Assembly (NCBI GenBank): GCA_019421315.1
Contig: JAHZFN010000203.1
Span: 1 to 7,020, forward strand
Length of the DNA: 7,020 nt
Reading direction: 5' to 3'
Source of the DNA: Peptococcaceae bacterium
GTDB taxonomy: Bacteria; Bacillota; Dehalobacteriia; UBA4068; UBA4997
Within the stretch, counting starts at the first letter, position 1. Every line of letters begins with the position of its first letter. Shown here piece by piece: positions 1 to 4,415 of the stretch. The notes beneath the pieces are model-generated. The model did no database searches and had not been told where the DNA came from. It was given only the letters and a program-made list of their open reading frames with translations. Made by a program: the position numbers and the translations under genes.

Positions 1-222
1 AAACTCAATAATTTCGTTAGCCTGAGCAACTCTCTTGTCTGCATCGGCAGACAGCAAATTATCCAAATAATCCTGAATTTGCGGCAGCTGCAAAAGCCTG
101 TAACCGTAAGCTGCAGCGTTTTTGCATTTATATCCCGCTTTGCGTACAGATTCCGCCGCATTACAATTCAAAACATACTGCCGACAAAATTTAATCTGCC
201 TTTCGTTCAACGCTCTTCCCAA
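1..222 (-). CDS. Phage terminase small subunit, partial (N-terminal half)
   Basis: This gene reads leftwards and leaves the window at base 1, so only the first 74 residues are visible; family members are usually about 140-180 residues. Translation shows the characteristic N-terminal helical DNA-binding region of phage terminase small subunits: LNERQIKFCRQYV (residues 5-17), then NCNAAESVRKAGYK (19-32) and LPQIQDYLDNLL (46-57). This is the usual 'LTekQkrFv.eYl.d.NatqAairAGYs...L.np.V..yl' pattern. In the family the protein recognises the packaging site on concatemeric phage DNA and recruits the large subunit. The start is inferred as the TTG at 222-220, seven bases from a GGAGGTG ribosome binding site; a GTG and a TTG lie just upstream in the same frame. 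The large subunit would be expected beyond the left edge. Family assignment rests on motif recognition by eye. Confidence 0.75.
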   Translation of the reverse strand, partial: MGRALNERQIKFCRQYVLNCNAAESVRKAGYKCKNAAAYGYRLLQLPQIQDYLDNLLSADADKRVAQANEIIEF

Positions 223-361
223 ATTCAACACCTCCGTAAGCCTTAGGCCGCCAAGATAAATACCGCCAAATATTGTCAACAGACGGCTTTCGGCAGCCGT
301 TCGGCCGCATTTTGTCCGGCGACAAATAACGGTCGAATGCAATCAAAAAATTTTTATCCAT
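191..361 (-). CDS. Possible small ORF overlapping the terminase start (56 aa)
   Basis: An ATG-initiated open frame on the minus strand gives a 56-residue product beginning MDKNFLIAFDRYLSPDK and ending SVERKAD. It overlaps the first 30 or so bases of the terminase small subunit gene in another frame. Only a poor ribosome binding site precedes it (AAGGGCGG, more than ten bases from the ATG). I do not recognise the product. It sits in the transcript expected from the promoter at 543-571, so it could be a small phage gene translationally coupled to the terminase, or simply a chance frame in the leader. Confidence 0.2.
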   Translation of the reverse strand: MDKNFLIAFDRYLSPDKMRPNGCRKPSVDNIWRYLSWRPKAYGGVEFGKSVERKAD

Positions 362-473
362 ATTTCAAACCGCCCTTGTTTCCATAAAAGAAACCCAAAA
401 CTTAAAAAAAATCAAAATCACAACATTTTCACCACAATTTACTTCTTCAAATCCGCACGGCAACTGCATAACC

Positions 474-503
474 TTTTCGACACCCGACGACAACTTACGA
501 CAA
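474..503. repeat. Three phased 10-bp repeats with CGACA core
   Basis: Consecutive 10-base units on the plus strand read TTTTCGACAC, CCGACGACAA and CTTACGACAA, sharing CGACA at the same place in each unit. The period is close to one helical turn, so the cores face the same side of DNA. They lie 30-60 bases inside the predicted leftward transcript and upstream of the terminase gene. A protein-binding array is plausible; the protein is unknown. Confidence 0.45.
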
Positions 504-528
504 ACAACCTGCTATTACCATGTTTCCG

Positions 529-540
529 TTTGCGATACCA
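529..540 (+). repeat. Direct repeat copy 1 (TTTGCGATACCA)
   Basis: This 12-base sequence recurs exactly at 1117-1128, beyond the far end of the XRE gene, and both copies continue into A-rich sequence (CAAATA here, ACAAAATA there). The pair brackets the repressor gene and its promoter. Looser versions of the core (GCAATACCA) occur at 2176-2184 and 4300-4308. Confidence 0.4.
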
Positions 541-542
541 CA

Positions 543-571
543 AATATATCACAACTTTTTCACTCTGTCAA
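543..571 (-). promoter_or_regulatory. Strong leftward sigma-A-type promoter
   Basis: On the minus strand a consensus -35 box TTGACA (571-566) is followed after exactly 17 bases by TATATT (548-543), giving a predicted start near 536. It directs transcription toward the terminase gene. It faces away from the repressor promoter at 593-621, with only 21 bases between the two -35 boxes. Confidence 0.7.
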
Positions 572-574
572 CAC

Positions 575-588
575 TATTTTTAAAAATA
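575..588. promoter_or_regulatory. Candidate operator: 14-bp palindrome between divergent promoters
   Basis: TATTTTTAAAAATA is a perfect 14-bp palindrome lying midway between the two outward-facing -35 boxes (571 and 593). This is where a repressor controlling both directions could bind. The sequence is pure A/T, so chance or an UP-element-like role is also possible. Confidence 0.4.
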
Positions 589-592
589 ACTA

Positions 593-621
593 TTGATTTT
601 CTTTTTTGGAAACAGTATAAT
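593..621 (+). promoter_or_regulatory. Sigma-A-type promoter of the XRE repressor gene
   Basis: TTGATT (593-598), a 17-base spacer, then a perfect TATAAT (616-621). The predicted start near 628 leaves a leader of only about 14 bases, including the GAGGTG ribosome binding site (631-636). A 6-bp inverted repeat, ATTGAT (592-597) and ATCAAT (625-630), brackets the promoter and could be an autoregulatory site. Confidence 0.75.
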
Positions 622-641
622 ATTATCAATGAGGTGATTAA

Positions 642-1028
642 ATGAACTGCATAAAACAACTCCGCGAAAAACACGGCTTAACCCAAACAGAGTTAGGCAA
701 AAAATTGGGTGTGGAGAAATCGACAATTTCCAAATATGAAAAGGGCAGTCTGCACTTAAACGCCAAAACCATCGCCAAGCTCTGCGATATTTTCAATGTT
801 TCGGCAGATGTCATTCTGGGACGCATCGACAGCCCGCAAACAAACAACAACATACCAAACTCAAAAACAGATAACACACCCGAAAATAACAACAAAGCAG
901 CAAATAACGAATCCTACAAAAAAATTGTCAAAAAACTTCCAACCCTTACTCCAAAGGAATTGGAAAAGGTTTTGCGAATTTTGGAAATTATGCATGAAGA
1001 CGAACTGGAAAAAGGTAGCTCAGAATAA
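642..1028 (+). CDS. XRE-family helix-turn-helix transcriptional regulator (phage-type repressor)
   Basis: A 128-residue protein. Residues 1-61 form an HTH_XRE (Cro/CI-type) DNA-binding domain: IKQLREKHGLTQTELGKKLG (4-23), the recognition region KSTISKYEKG (26-35) and the closing segment IAKLCDIFNVSADVILGR (44-61). A polar, Asn/Thr-rich linker (66-90) leads to a predicted C-terminal helix ending in LTPKELEKVLRILEIMHEDELEK (102-124), perhaps for dimerisation. There is no S24 peptidase domain, so LexA/CI-type self-cleavage on RecA activation is not expected. The ATG at 642 follows GAGGTG by five bases. The gene is divergent from the leftward promoter that reads to a phage terminase, so it probably represses that promoter. 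Being next to a terminase gene, with no integrase in view, it may belong to a decayed or rearranged prophage. A chromosomal regulator is the alternative. Confidence 0.85.
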   Translation: MNCIKQLREKHGLTQTELGKKLGVEKSTISKYEKGSLHLNAKTIAKLCDIFNVSADVILGRIDSPQTNNNIPNSKTDNTPENNNKAANNESYKKIVKKLPTLTPKELEKVLRILEIMHEDELEKGSSE

Positions 1029-1116
1029 ATCAAAATCCTTTTTAATACCAACAAATAAAATTTATTTTAATTCAATGACACTTATTGCTTATTTTCAAAT
1101 CCGCTCAAATATTTAT

Positions 1117-1128
1117 TTTGCGATACCA
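1117..1128 (+). repeat. Direct repeat copy 2 (TTTGCGATACCA)
   Basis: Second exact copy of the 12-base sequence at 529-540. A shorter relative, AATACCAACAAATAAA, lies between the XRE stop codon and this copy (near 1044-1059). The repeats could be operators, target-site-like scars or members of a small intergenic repeat family. Confidence 0.4.
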
Positions 1129-1200
1129 ACAAAATAAACTTCGCTGAACAGCTTAAGGCTTTGCGCAGTTTTTTCTGCTTTGTTGCATTTTGGTTATATT

Positions 1201-1240
1201 ACAAAAAAACGACTATTATAAATTAATAGTCGTTTTTGTA
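1201..1240. terminator. Bidirectional intrinsic terminator between the XRE gene and ribU
   Basis: GACTATTA (1211-1218) and TAATAGTC (1224-1231) form an 8-bp stem with a 5-base loop. C1210-G1232 and the A-run pairing with the T-run extend it. On the minus strand the hairpin is followed by seven T's, a good terminator for ribU, which stops at 1302. On the plus strand five T's follow, so it can also end the XRE transcript. Confidence 0.8.
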
Positions 1241-1301
1241 ATGCCCAAGCATCGTAATATATAATTATAATTCATGCAGTCAATAATCAATGGCTTCTGA
1301 A

Positions 1302-1907
1302 TTATTCCCGTCCTTTCGAAACCAAGCCGGGTCTTGCCGCCGCCAGCAATTTGTAACAAACAAAGAAAATAGCGGAATTTAAAGCAGCTTTGATAAAGTT
1401 AAAGGGAATAATAGCGGGAATCAATGCCGCAACAACAACGTCCTGTGGCTGTCCGTAAACATGAACTGTAATGATCAAATTAAGCGGTATCATAACAGCC
1501 GTCATTGCCAGAGAACCGCAAAGCAAACCGATAACCATACCTTTGTTTTCGCCCAGCATATGTTCAACCTTAGCGGCAACATAATAAGAAACCAAAACCA
1601 AAGTACCGCTGGAAAGAAAATGCATCAAAGCGCCAACCAAACCATCGCTACTCAAAAGCAACCCCTGAAGCAAGCTGACAGCCGCCAGTACCAACAAACC
1701 GGCTCCCGGTCCGAACATAAATCCCGATAAAATAATCGGTACATCGGCCATATCGTAAACCAAATACGGCGCTGCGGGAAAAATCGGGAATTTAGGAATA
1801 ACCAACAAAAAGATAATGGATAAAGCCACCATCATCGCCATTCCCGTCAACTTTTTGGTAGAAGATTTAACACTCGTTGTCATTGTTCCTGCTGCAATTT
1901 TGCTCAT
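1302..1907 (-). CDS. ribU: Riboflavin ECF transporter S component RibU
   Basis: A 201-residue, strongly hydrophobic protein with about six membrane segments. It is the substrate-binding (S) component of an energy-coupling-factor importer for riboflavin and docks on the shared EcfT/EcfA/EcfA' module, not encoded here. Diagnostic RibU motifs are visible: IPKFPIFPAAPYLVYD (38-53), the following MADVPI and GFMFGP (62-67), and QGLLLSSDGLVGALMHFL (81-98). A late IPFNFIKAALN segment (167-177) is also typical. Length matches the family (about 190-210). The start is the ATG at 1907-1905, preceded by AGGAGA; an upstream in-frame TTG at 1943 lies against the leader terminator and lacks a ribosome binding site. 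An FMN riboswitch in the leader fixes the substrate assignment independently: when FMN is abundant, transcription should stop before this gene. Confidence 0.95.
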   Translation of the reverse strand: MSKIAAGTMTTSVKSSTKKLTGMAMMVALSIIFLLVIPKFPIFPAAPYLVYDMADVPIILSGFMFGPGAGLLVLAAVSLLQGLLLSSDGLVGALMHFLSSGTLVLVSYYVAAKVEHMLGENKGMVIGLLCGSLAMTAVMIPLNLIITVHVYGQPQDVVVAALIPAIIPFNFIKAALNSAIFFVCYKLLAAARPGLVSKGRE

Positions 1908-1941
1908 TTTTAAATCTCTCCTTTTTTTGTTAGCTGTCAAC

Positions 1942-1968
1942 AAAAAAAAGCCCTGAAAAAATCAGGGC
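1942..1968 (-). terminator. Riboswitch-controlled intrinsic terminator of ribU
   Basis: Read on the minus strand, GCCCTGA (1968-1962), a five-base loop and TCAGGGC (1956-1950) form a perfect 7-bp stem followed by eight T's (1949-1942). It lies between the FMN aptamer and the ribU ribosome binding site, so the riboswitch most likely works by premature termination. I could not identify the competing antiterminator pairing by eye. Confidence 0.9.
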
Positions 1969-2002
1969 ACGAAAGACAAAAACCATATAATTATGATTTA
2001 AA

Positions 2003-2128
2003 CATCTTCTTCCATCCGGACTATACCGTCGGCTTTGGATTTTCACCAAATCAGCTAAAACGCTCGCGGGCTTATGAGCAAAAACGCTCAAATACCGCCG
2101 GTGAGGAATTGCACCTCGCCCCGAAGAC
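2003..2128 (-). ncRNA. FMN riboswitch (RFN element)
   Basis: The minus strand carries the conserved RFN blocks in order: GTCTTCGGGGCGAGGTGCAA, TCCTCACCGGCGGTA, AGCCCGCGAGC, GATTTGGTGAAAATCCAAAG and CCGACGGTATAGTCCGGATG, closed by GAAGAAGA pairing back to TCTTC. In this family FMN binding to the six-stem aptamer switches off downstream genes. Here the target is ribU, about 95 bases downstream, through the terminator at 1942-1968. Confidence 0.97.
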
Positions 2129-2150
2129 AGCTATAATTTATTACAAATCT

Positions 2151-2179
2151 ATTATATTACATTTTTTTTTACATTGCAA
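2151..2179 (-). promoter_or_regulatory. Promoter of the FMN riboswitch-ribU transcript
   Basis: On the minus strand TTGCAA (2179-2174), a 17-base spacer containing a nine-A run, and TATAAT (2156-2151). The predicted start near 2144 lies about 15 bases ahead of the aptamer. The -35 box is embedded in TGGTATTGCAA, nearly the same as upstream of the permease gene at 4298-4308. Confidence 0.75.
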
Positions 2180-2221
2180 TACCATATTAAATTTTCAGAT
2201 TATTTTCAAAAAAGCTTATAA

Positions 2222-2261
2222 AAAGCCGCCGTTTTCCGTTCATTACGAAAGCGGCGGCTTT
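2222..2261 (-). terminator. Intrinsic terminator after the UroD-family gene
   Basis: A GC-rich 10-bp stem, AAAGCCGCCG (2222-2231) with CGGCGGCTTT (2252-2261), continues inward through several A-T pairs. On the minus strand it is followed by a short T-run. It starts about 33 bases past the stop codon of the gene at 2294-3388. Confidence 0.8.
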
Positions 2262-2293
2262 AAATTATTATAAATCAACAAAATTAACGCCGA

Positions 2294-3388
2294 TTATTTT
2301 TCCATAAAATTTTCAGGATTGATGGGATAAGCCGAACAACGCTTAGCCTCATCAATATAAACGTAAGCATTTTCCAAAGGCGTCATAATGGGGCAATCGC
2401 AGCCTGTGTTTATGGAAAATCCTTTGGGACTGTCATAACAATCACGGAAGCATTTACGCACAGCCGCACGGATGCTTTCGGGAGTTCCCAAATGAATTTC
2501 GTCAACGGGGCTGACATTGCCTGCCAAAGCAATGCGGTCGCCAACCAAAGCCTTGGCAGTCTTCAAATCGACCACATTGTCCAAACTGATACCGCCAAAA
2601 CCGCAGTCCGCCATCAAAGGCAAAATAGCCGATGTATCACCGCAAATATGGCAGCTTACAGGCATGGGGCTGACAGTCCTGCAATGCTCAACCAACCGCT
2701 TGGCATAAGCCTGAGAAAACTCGGCGTAATGCCTGTGGTTCAAAATAGTACCGGAAGACATCGGGTCGGCAATAACAATGGGAACACCGTCCCGCAGAAA
2801 ACCTTCGCACATCTGTTTTAACCCCTGCAAAGTAAATTCCAACAAATGGTGAAGCTGTTCGGGCTTGCGGTGAATTGCTTTTAAAACATTTTCAGGCCCG
2901 TATAAAGCGCAGGCGCAGGTAAAAGGTCCGGGAAACATCATGCTGACGCCTACCTCACCGCCGATTTCCTCCCTGATAATATCAAGAGCCTGTCTGCGCT
3001 GAATACAAATCGGATCTCTGTCAATAGTCAGGTTTTCAATGGCAAGGTTGTCAACATCCGCCAAATTTTTCAAAGGCGCTTCCAACATTGCCGGAACATC
3101 AAATTCAGGATTGCTCATCTTGGCGCCGAATACCTCACCCATGCCCATCAAGCCGTATTTGCAGCCAACACCGTCAATACCAAATTCTCGGTAAAGAGTA
3201 ATCTGCACCTTGGCGGCGTTTTCGGGCGTTGCGTTTTCATCTCTGCGTCCCAAATCCGTCAGTCTGTGGGCGGCAGAGCCGAACATCATACCGATAGGCT
3301 TTCTGTCAACAGCCTCGCCCTTGCTCAAAGCTTTTTTTCTTTCCAAAGGCGTCATCTGATCCTTAAATGTCAATTTATCACTATACAT
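2294..3388 (-). CDS. Uroporphyrinogen decarboxylase-family protein, MtaA/CmuA-like corrinoid methyltransferase
   Basis: A 364-residue soluble protein of the UroD superfamily, most like the methyltransferase branch (MtaA, MtbA, CmuA). That branch transfers methyl groups from methylated corrinoid proteins to a thiol acceptor such as coenzyme M. The predicted zinc ligands of that branch are present: His247-Ile-Cys249 within SCHICGDT (245-252), and Cys330 within NTGCDCP (327-333) followed by a TPLEN segment. Haem-pathway HemE is a poorer match because it lacks this HxC/C zinc triad. Other family landmarks are GPFTCACALYG (154-164), IADPM (206-210) and LAGNVSP (288-294). Length is normal. The ATG at 3388 follows GGAGG by seven bases. 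No corrinoid protein, substrate methyltransferase or reactivase gene is adjacent, and promoter and terminator make it monocistronic, so its substrate and acceptor cannot be inferred. Expression may be controlled through palindromes at its promoter. Confidence 0.85.
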   Translation of the reverse strand: MYSDKLTFKDQMTPLERKKALSKGEAVDRKPIGMMFGSAAHRLTDLGRRDENATPENAAKVQITLYREFGIDGVGCKYGLMGMGEVFGAKMSNPEFDVPAMLEAPLKNLADVDNLAIENLTIDRDPICIQRRQALDIIREEIGGEVGVSMMFPGPFTCACALYGPENVLKAIHRKPEQLHHLLEFTLQGLKQMCEGFLRDGVPIVIADPMSSGTILNHRHYAEFSQAYAKRLVEHCRTVSPMPVSCHICGDTSAILPLMADCGFGGISLDNVVDLKTAKALVGDRIALAGNVSPVDEIHLGTPESIRAAVRKCFRDCYDSPKGFSINTGCDCPIMTPLENAYVYIDEAKRCSAYPINPENFMEK

Positions 3389-3428
3389 AACTCACCCTCC
3401 AATTAATTAATTTAACCATCATAAATCA

Positions 3429-3458
3429 AGTATACTCTTGTTAAAACAAGCCGTCCAA
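3429..3458 (-). promoter_or_regulatory. Promoter of the UroD-family gene with a spacer palindrome
   Basis: On the minus strand TTGGAC (3458-3453), an 18-base spacer and TATACT (3434-3429); predicted start near 3422, about 34 bases before the ATG. The spacer contains the 14-bp inverted repeat CTTGTT-AA-AACAAG (3437-3450), well placed for a repressor or a MerR-like activator. Confidence 0.65.
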
Positions 3459-3501
3459 TAAAAACAATTTATTCATATAAAAGATTGATAAATAAAATTT
3501 A

Positions 3502-3513
3502 TACTAATTAGTA
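3502..3513. promoter_or_regulatory. Upstream 12-bp palindrome, possible operator
   Basis: TACTAATTAGTA is a perfect 12-bp palindrome about 45 bases upstream of the -35 box of the UroD-family gene, between that promoter and the terminator of the permease gene. It could be a regulator site; no cognate regulator is encoded nearby. Confidence 0.3.
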
Positions 3514-3518
3514 AAATT

Positions 3519-3559
3519 AAAACCGCAGAACCTTCTCACTCCGAAAGCTCTGCGGTTTT
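3519..3559 (-). terminator. Intrinsic terminator after the permease-like gene
   Basis: AAAACCGCAGA (3519-3529) and TCTGCGGTTTT (3549-3559) form a perfect 11-bp stem with a 19-base loop. On the minus strand the stem ends in TTTTAATTTTA. It lies about 90 bases past the permease stop codon. The four T's on the plus side could also stop transcription coming from the left. Confidence 0.75.
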
Positions 3560-3650
3560 CTCGCTGTATTCATGGCAATTATAATATTTGCCTCTGTCAA
3601 CCCACATATATTTTGTCGAATCAAATCCACTCTGTAAATAGCTGTTTGTC

Positions 3651-4154
3651 TCATTCCTGCCTTGCTTTCAGTTTTTGATAAGTCATTTTGCCGACGCAGT
3701 AAACAATGGGACCGATAATCAAACCGAGCGGATTAAATCCCATTATCAAAAAAGCCGCCAAACCGCTTACTATCTCCTCCAAAGCGGTAATGCCAATGCT
3801 TTTGCCCACCACAAAAGGCTCAATAATCTGCTTCACCACCGAAACGGCAAAGCAAACCACAGCCACGCCAATCCCCAAAGTCAAATTATTGCAGGCCAAA
3901 ATCGCAGCCGCCGCCCAAATACCCATCGGCAAGAGCAAGCCGACCACAGGCAAAAAATCCAAAATTGCCAGCCCCAAGGCAATAAAAAATATCCCGATAA
4001 AATTTGCATAATCGACAAAAACATAATTCAAAACCGAAAGCCCGATCAAAAGCAAAAGAAAAACAACTCCCGCCATAATCAAATGAGATTTCAGCCAACT
4101 TATGCCGGTGCTCATAGTATCGTCGGCAATATCCAAAAAGAATTTCCAATTCAT
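3651..4154 (-). CDS. Short AI-2E/YtvI-family membrane protein (C-terminal half only)
   Basis: A 167-residue hydrophobic protein matching the C-terminal half of AI-2E-transporter/YtvI-type permeases, which are normally about 330-400 residues. Family marks are LDFLPVVG (65-72), the QIIEPFVVGKSIGI segment (109-122), and GFNPLGLIIGPIVY (139-152). About four to five membrane segments can be drawn, the first at 25-47. The start ATG at 4154 follows AGGAG by ten bases, a slightly long spacing. The N-terminal half is not visible upstream: the next 260 bases are AT-rich and non-coding. Because it has its own ribosome binding site, two promoter-like sequences and a terminator, it may be a genuine short form rather than debris, but a 5'-truncated pseudogene cannot be excluded. 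'AI-2E transporter' is a family label; the substrate is unknown. Confidence 0.7.
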   Translation of the reverse strand: MNWKFFLDIADDTMSTGISWLKSHLIMAGVVFLLLLIGLSVLNYVFVDYANFIGIFFIALGLAILDFLPVVGLLLPMGIWAAAAILACNNLTLGIGVAVVCFAVSVVKQIIEPFVVGKSIGITALEEIVSGLAAFLIMGFNPLGLIIGPIVYCVGKMTYQKLKARQE

Positions 4155-4180
4155 AACCCAAAATCTCCTGTCAGTCCCAC

Positions 4181-4189
4181 ATTATATCA
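4181..4189 (-). promoter_or_regulatory. Possible extended -10 promoter close to the permease gene
   Basis: On the minus strand TGATATAAT (4189-4181) fits an extended -10 element (TGnTATAAT) about 27 bases before the ATG. There is no convincing -35 box at 17 bases, so it competes with the better-formed promoter at 4275-4303. Confidence 0.35.
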
Positions 4190-4246
4190 ATGCGTGAAAA
4201 AACAAATATCAATCACGATATAAAATTTTTCAAACACAGAATACTT

Positions 4247-4274
4247 TCCATATTTACATATCCATATTGACATA
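4247..4274. repeat. Tandem 14-bp direct repeat at the permease transcription start
   Basis: TCCATATTTACATA (4247-4260) is followed immediately by TCCATATTGACATA (4261-4274); 13 of 14 bases agree. On the minus strand the two units begin directly after the TATAAT of the promoter at 4275-4303 and cover the predicted start, a typical place for a repressor site. Confidence 0.6.
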
Positions 4275-4303
4275 ATTATATTTCAAATAATCACTTTTGG
4301 CAA
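4275..4303 (-). promoter_or_regulatory. Promoter upstream of the permease-like gene
   Basis: On the minus strand TTGCCA (4303-4298), a 17-base spacer and a perfect TATAAT (4280-4275); predicted start near 4268 with a leader of about 115 bases. The -35 box is embedded in TTGGTATTGCCA, resembling the ribU promoter. Confidence 0.65.
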
Positions 4304-4415
4304 TACCAACAGAAAATTTACCGCCGCAATGCGATTATGCAGCAAAAAAAACCATAACTAATACCATAGAGCGCAGACAAACCGATTAACTACAATGCCG
4401 TAATTACGTCCAAAC

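Larger units (their letters stand above)
223..542 (-). other. Long leader between the leftward promoter and the terminase gene
   Basis: About 310 bases separate the predicted leftward transcription start (near 536) from the terminase start. No convincing full-length gene is visible. The stretch holds three degenerate 10-bp repeats with a CGACA core (474-503), a short hairpin ACGGCT-N6-AGCCGT (283-300), and small open frames of 33 and 56 residues without good ribosome binding sites. A packaging (pac/cos) site or an unrecognised phage RNA are possibilities but nothing proves either. Confidence 0.4.

Noticed and set aside
274..279. A second TTGACA on the minus strand close to the terminase gene
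   Set aside because: No -10 box occurs at 16-18 bases, so it is not supported as a promoter.
529..1128. Reading the TTTGCGATACCA repeats as prophage attL/attR
   Set aside because: They enclose only the repressor gene, with no integrase in view and the terminase outside, so the pair does not delimit a prophage; kept as a repeat only.
796..1137. Alternative plus-strand frame overlapping the XRE gene
   Set aside because: It is a +1 shadow of the repressor gene with no ribosome binding site. The XRE domain in the 642-1028 frame is unambiguous.
1461..1730. Plus-strand open frames opposite ribU
   Set aside because: They are antisense to a clear transporter gene, lack ribosome binding sites, and have Gln/Asn-rich composition typical of a shadow frame.
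3536..3607. Minus-strand 23-residue frame starting MWVDRGKYYNCHEYS just after the permease gene
   Set aside because: The product looks protein-like, but there is no ribosome binding site, no recognisable family, and the frame ends inside the terminator hairpin. It may be a remnant, but the evidence is too thin to call.
3675..4223. Plus-strand 182-residue frame opposite the permease gene
   Set aside because: Its His/Asn/Gln-rich composition is what a hydrophobic gene gives when read antisense; there is no start signal or recognisable domain.
4399..4408. CGTAATTACG palindrome just after the anti-sigma stop codon, considered as a terminator
   Set aside because: It has no loop and no adjacent T-run; the eight-T run further on (4351-4344, minus strand) has no hairpin in front of it, so no terminator is called.
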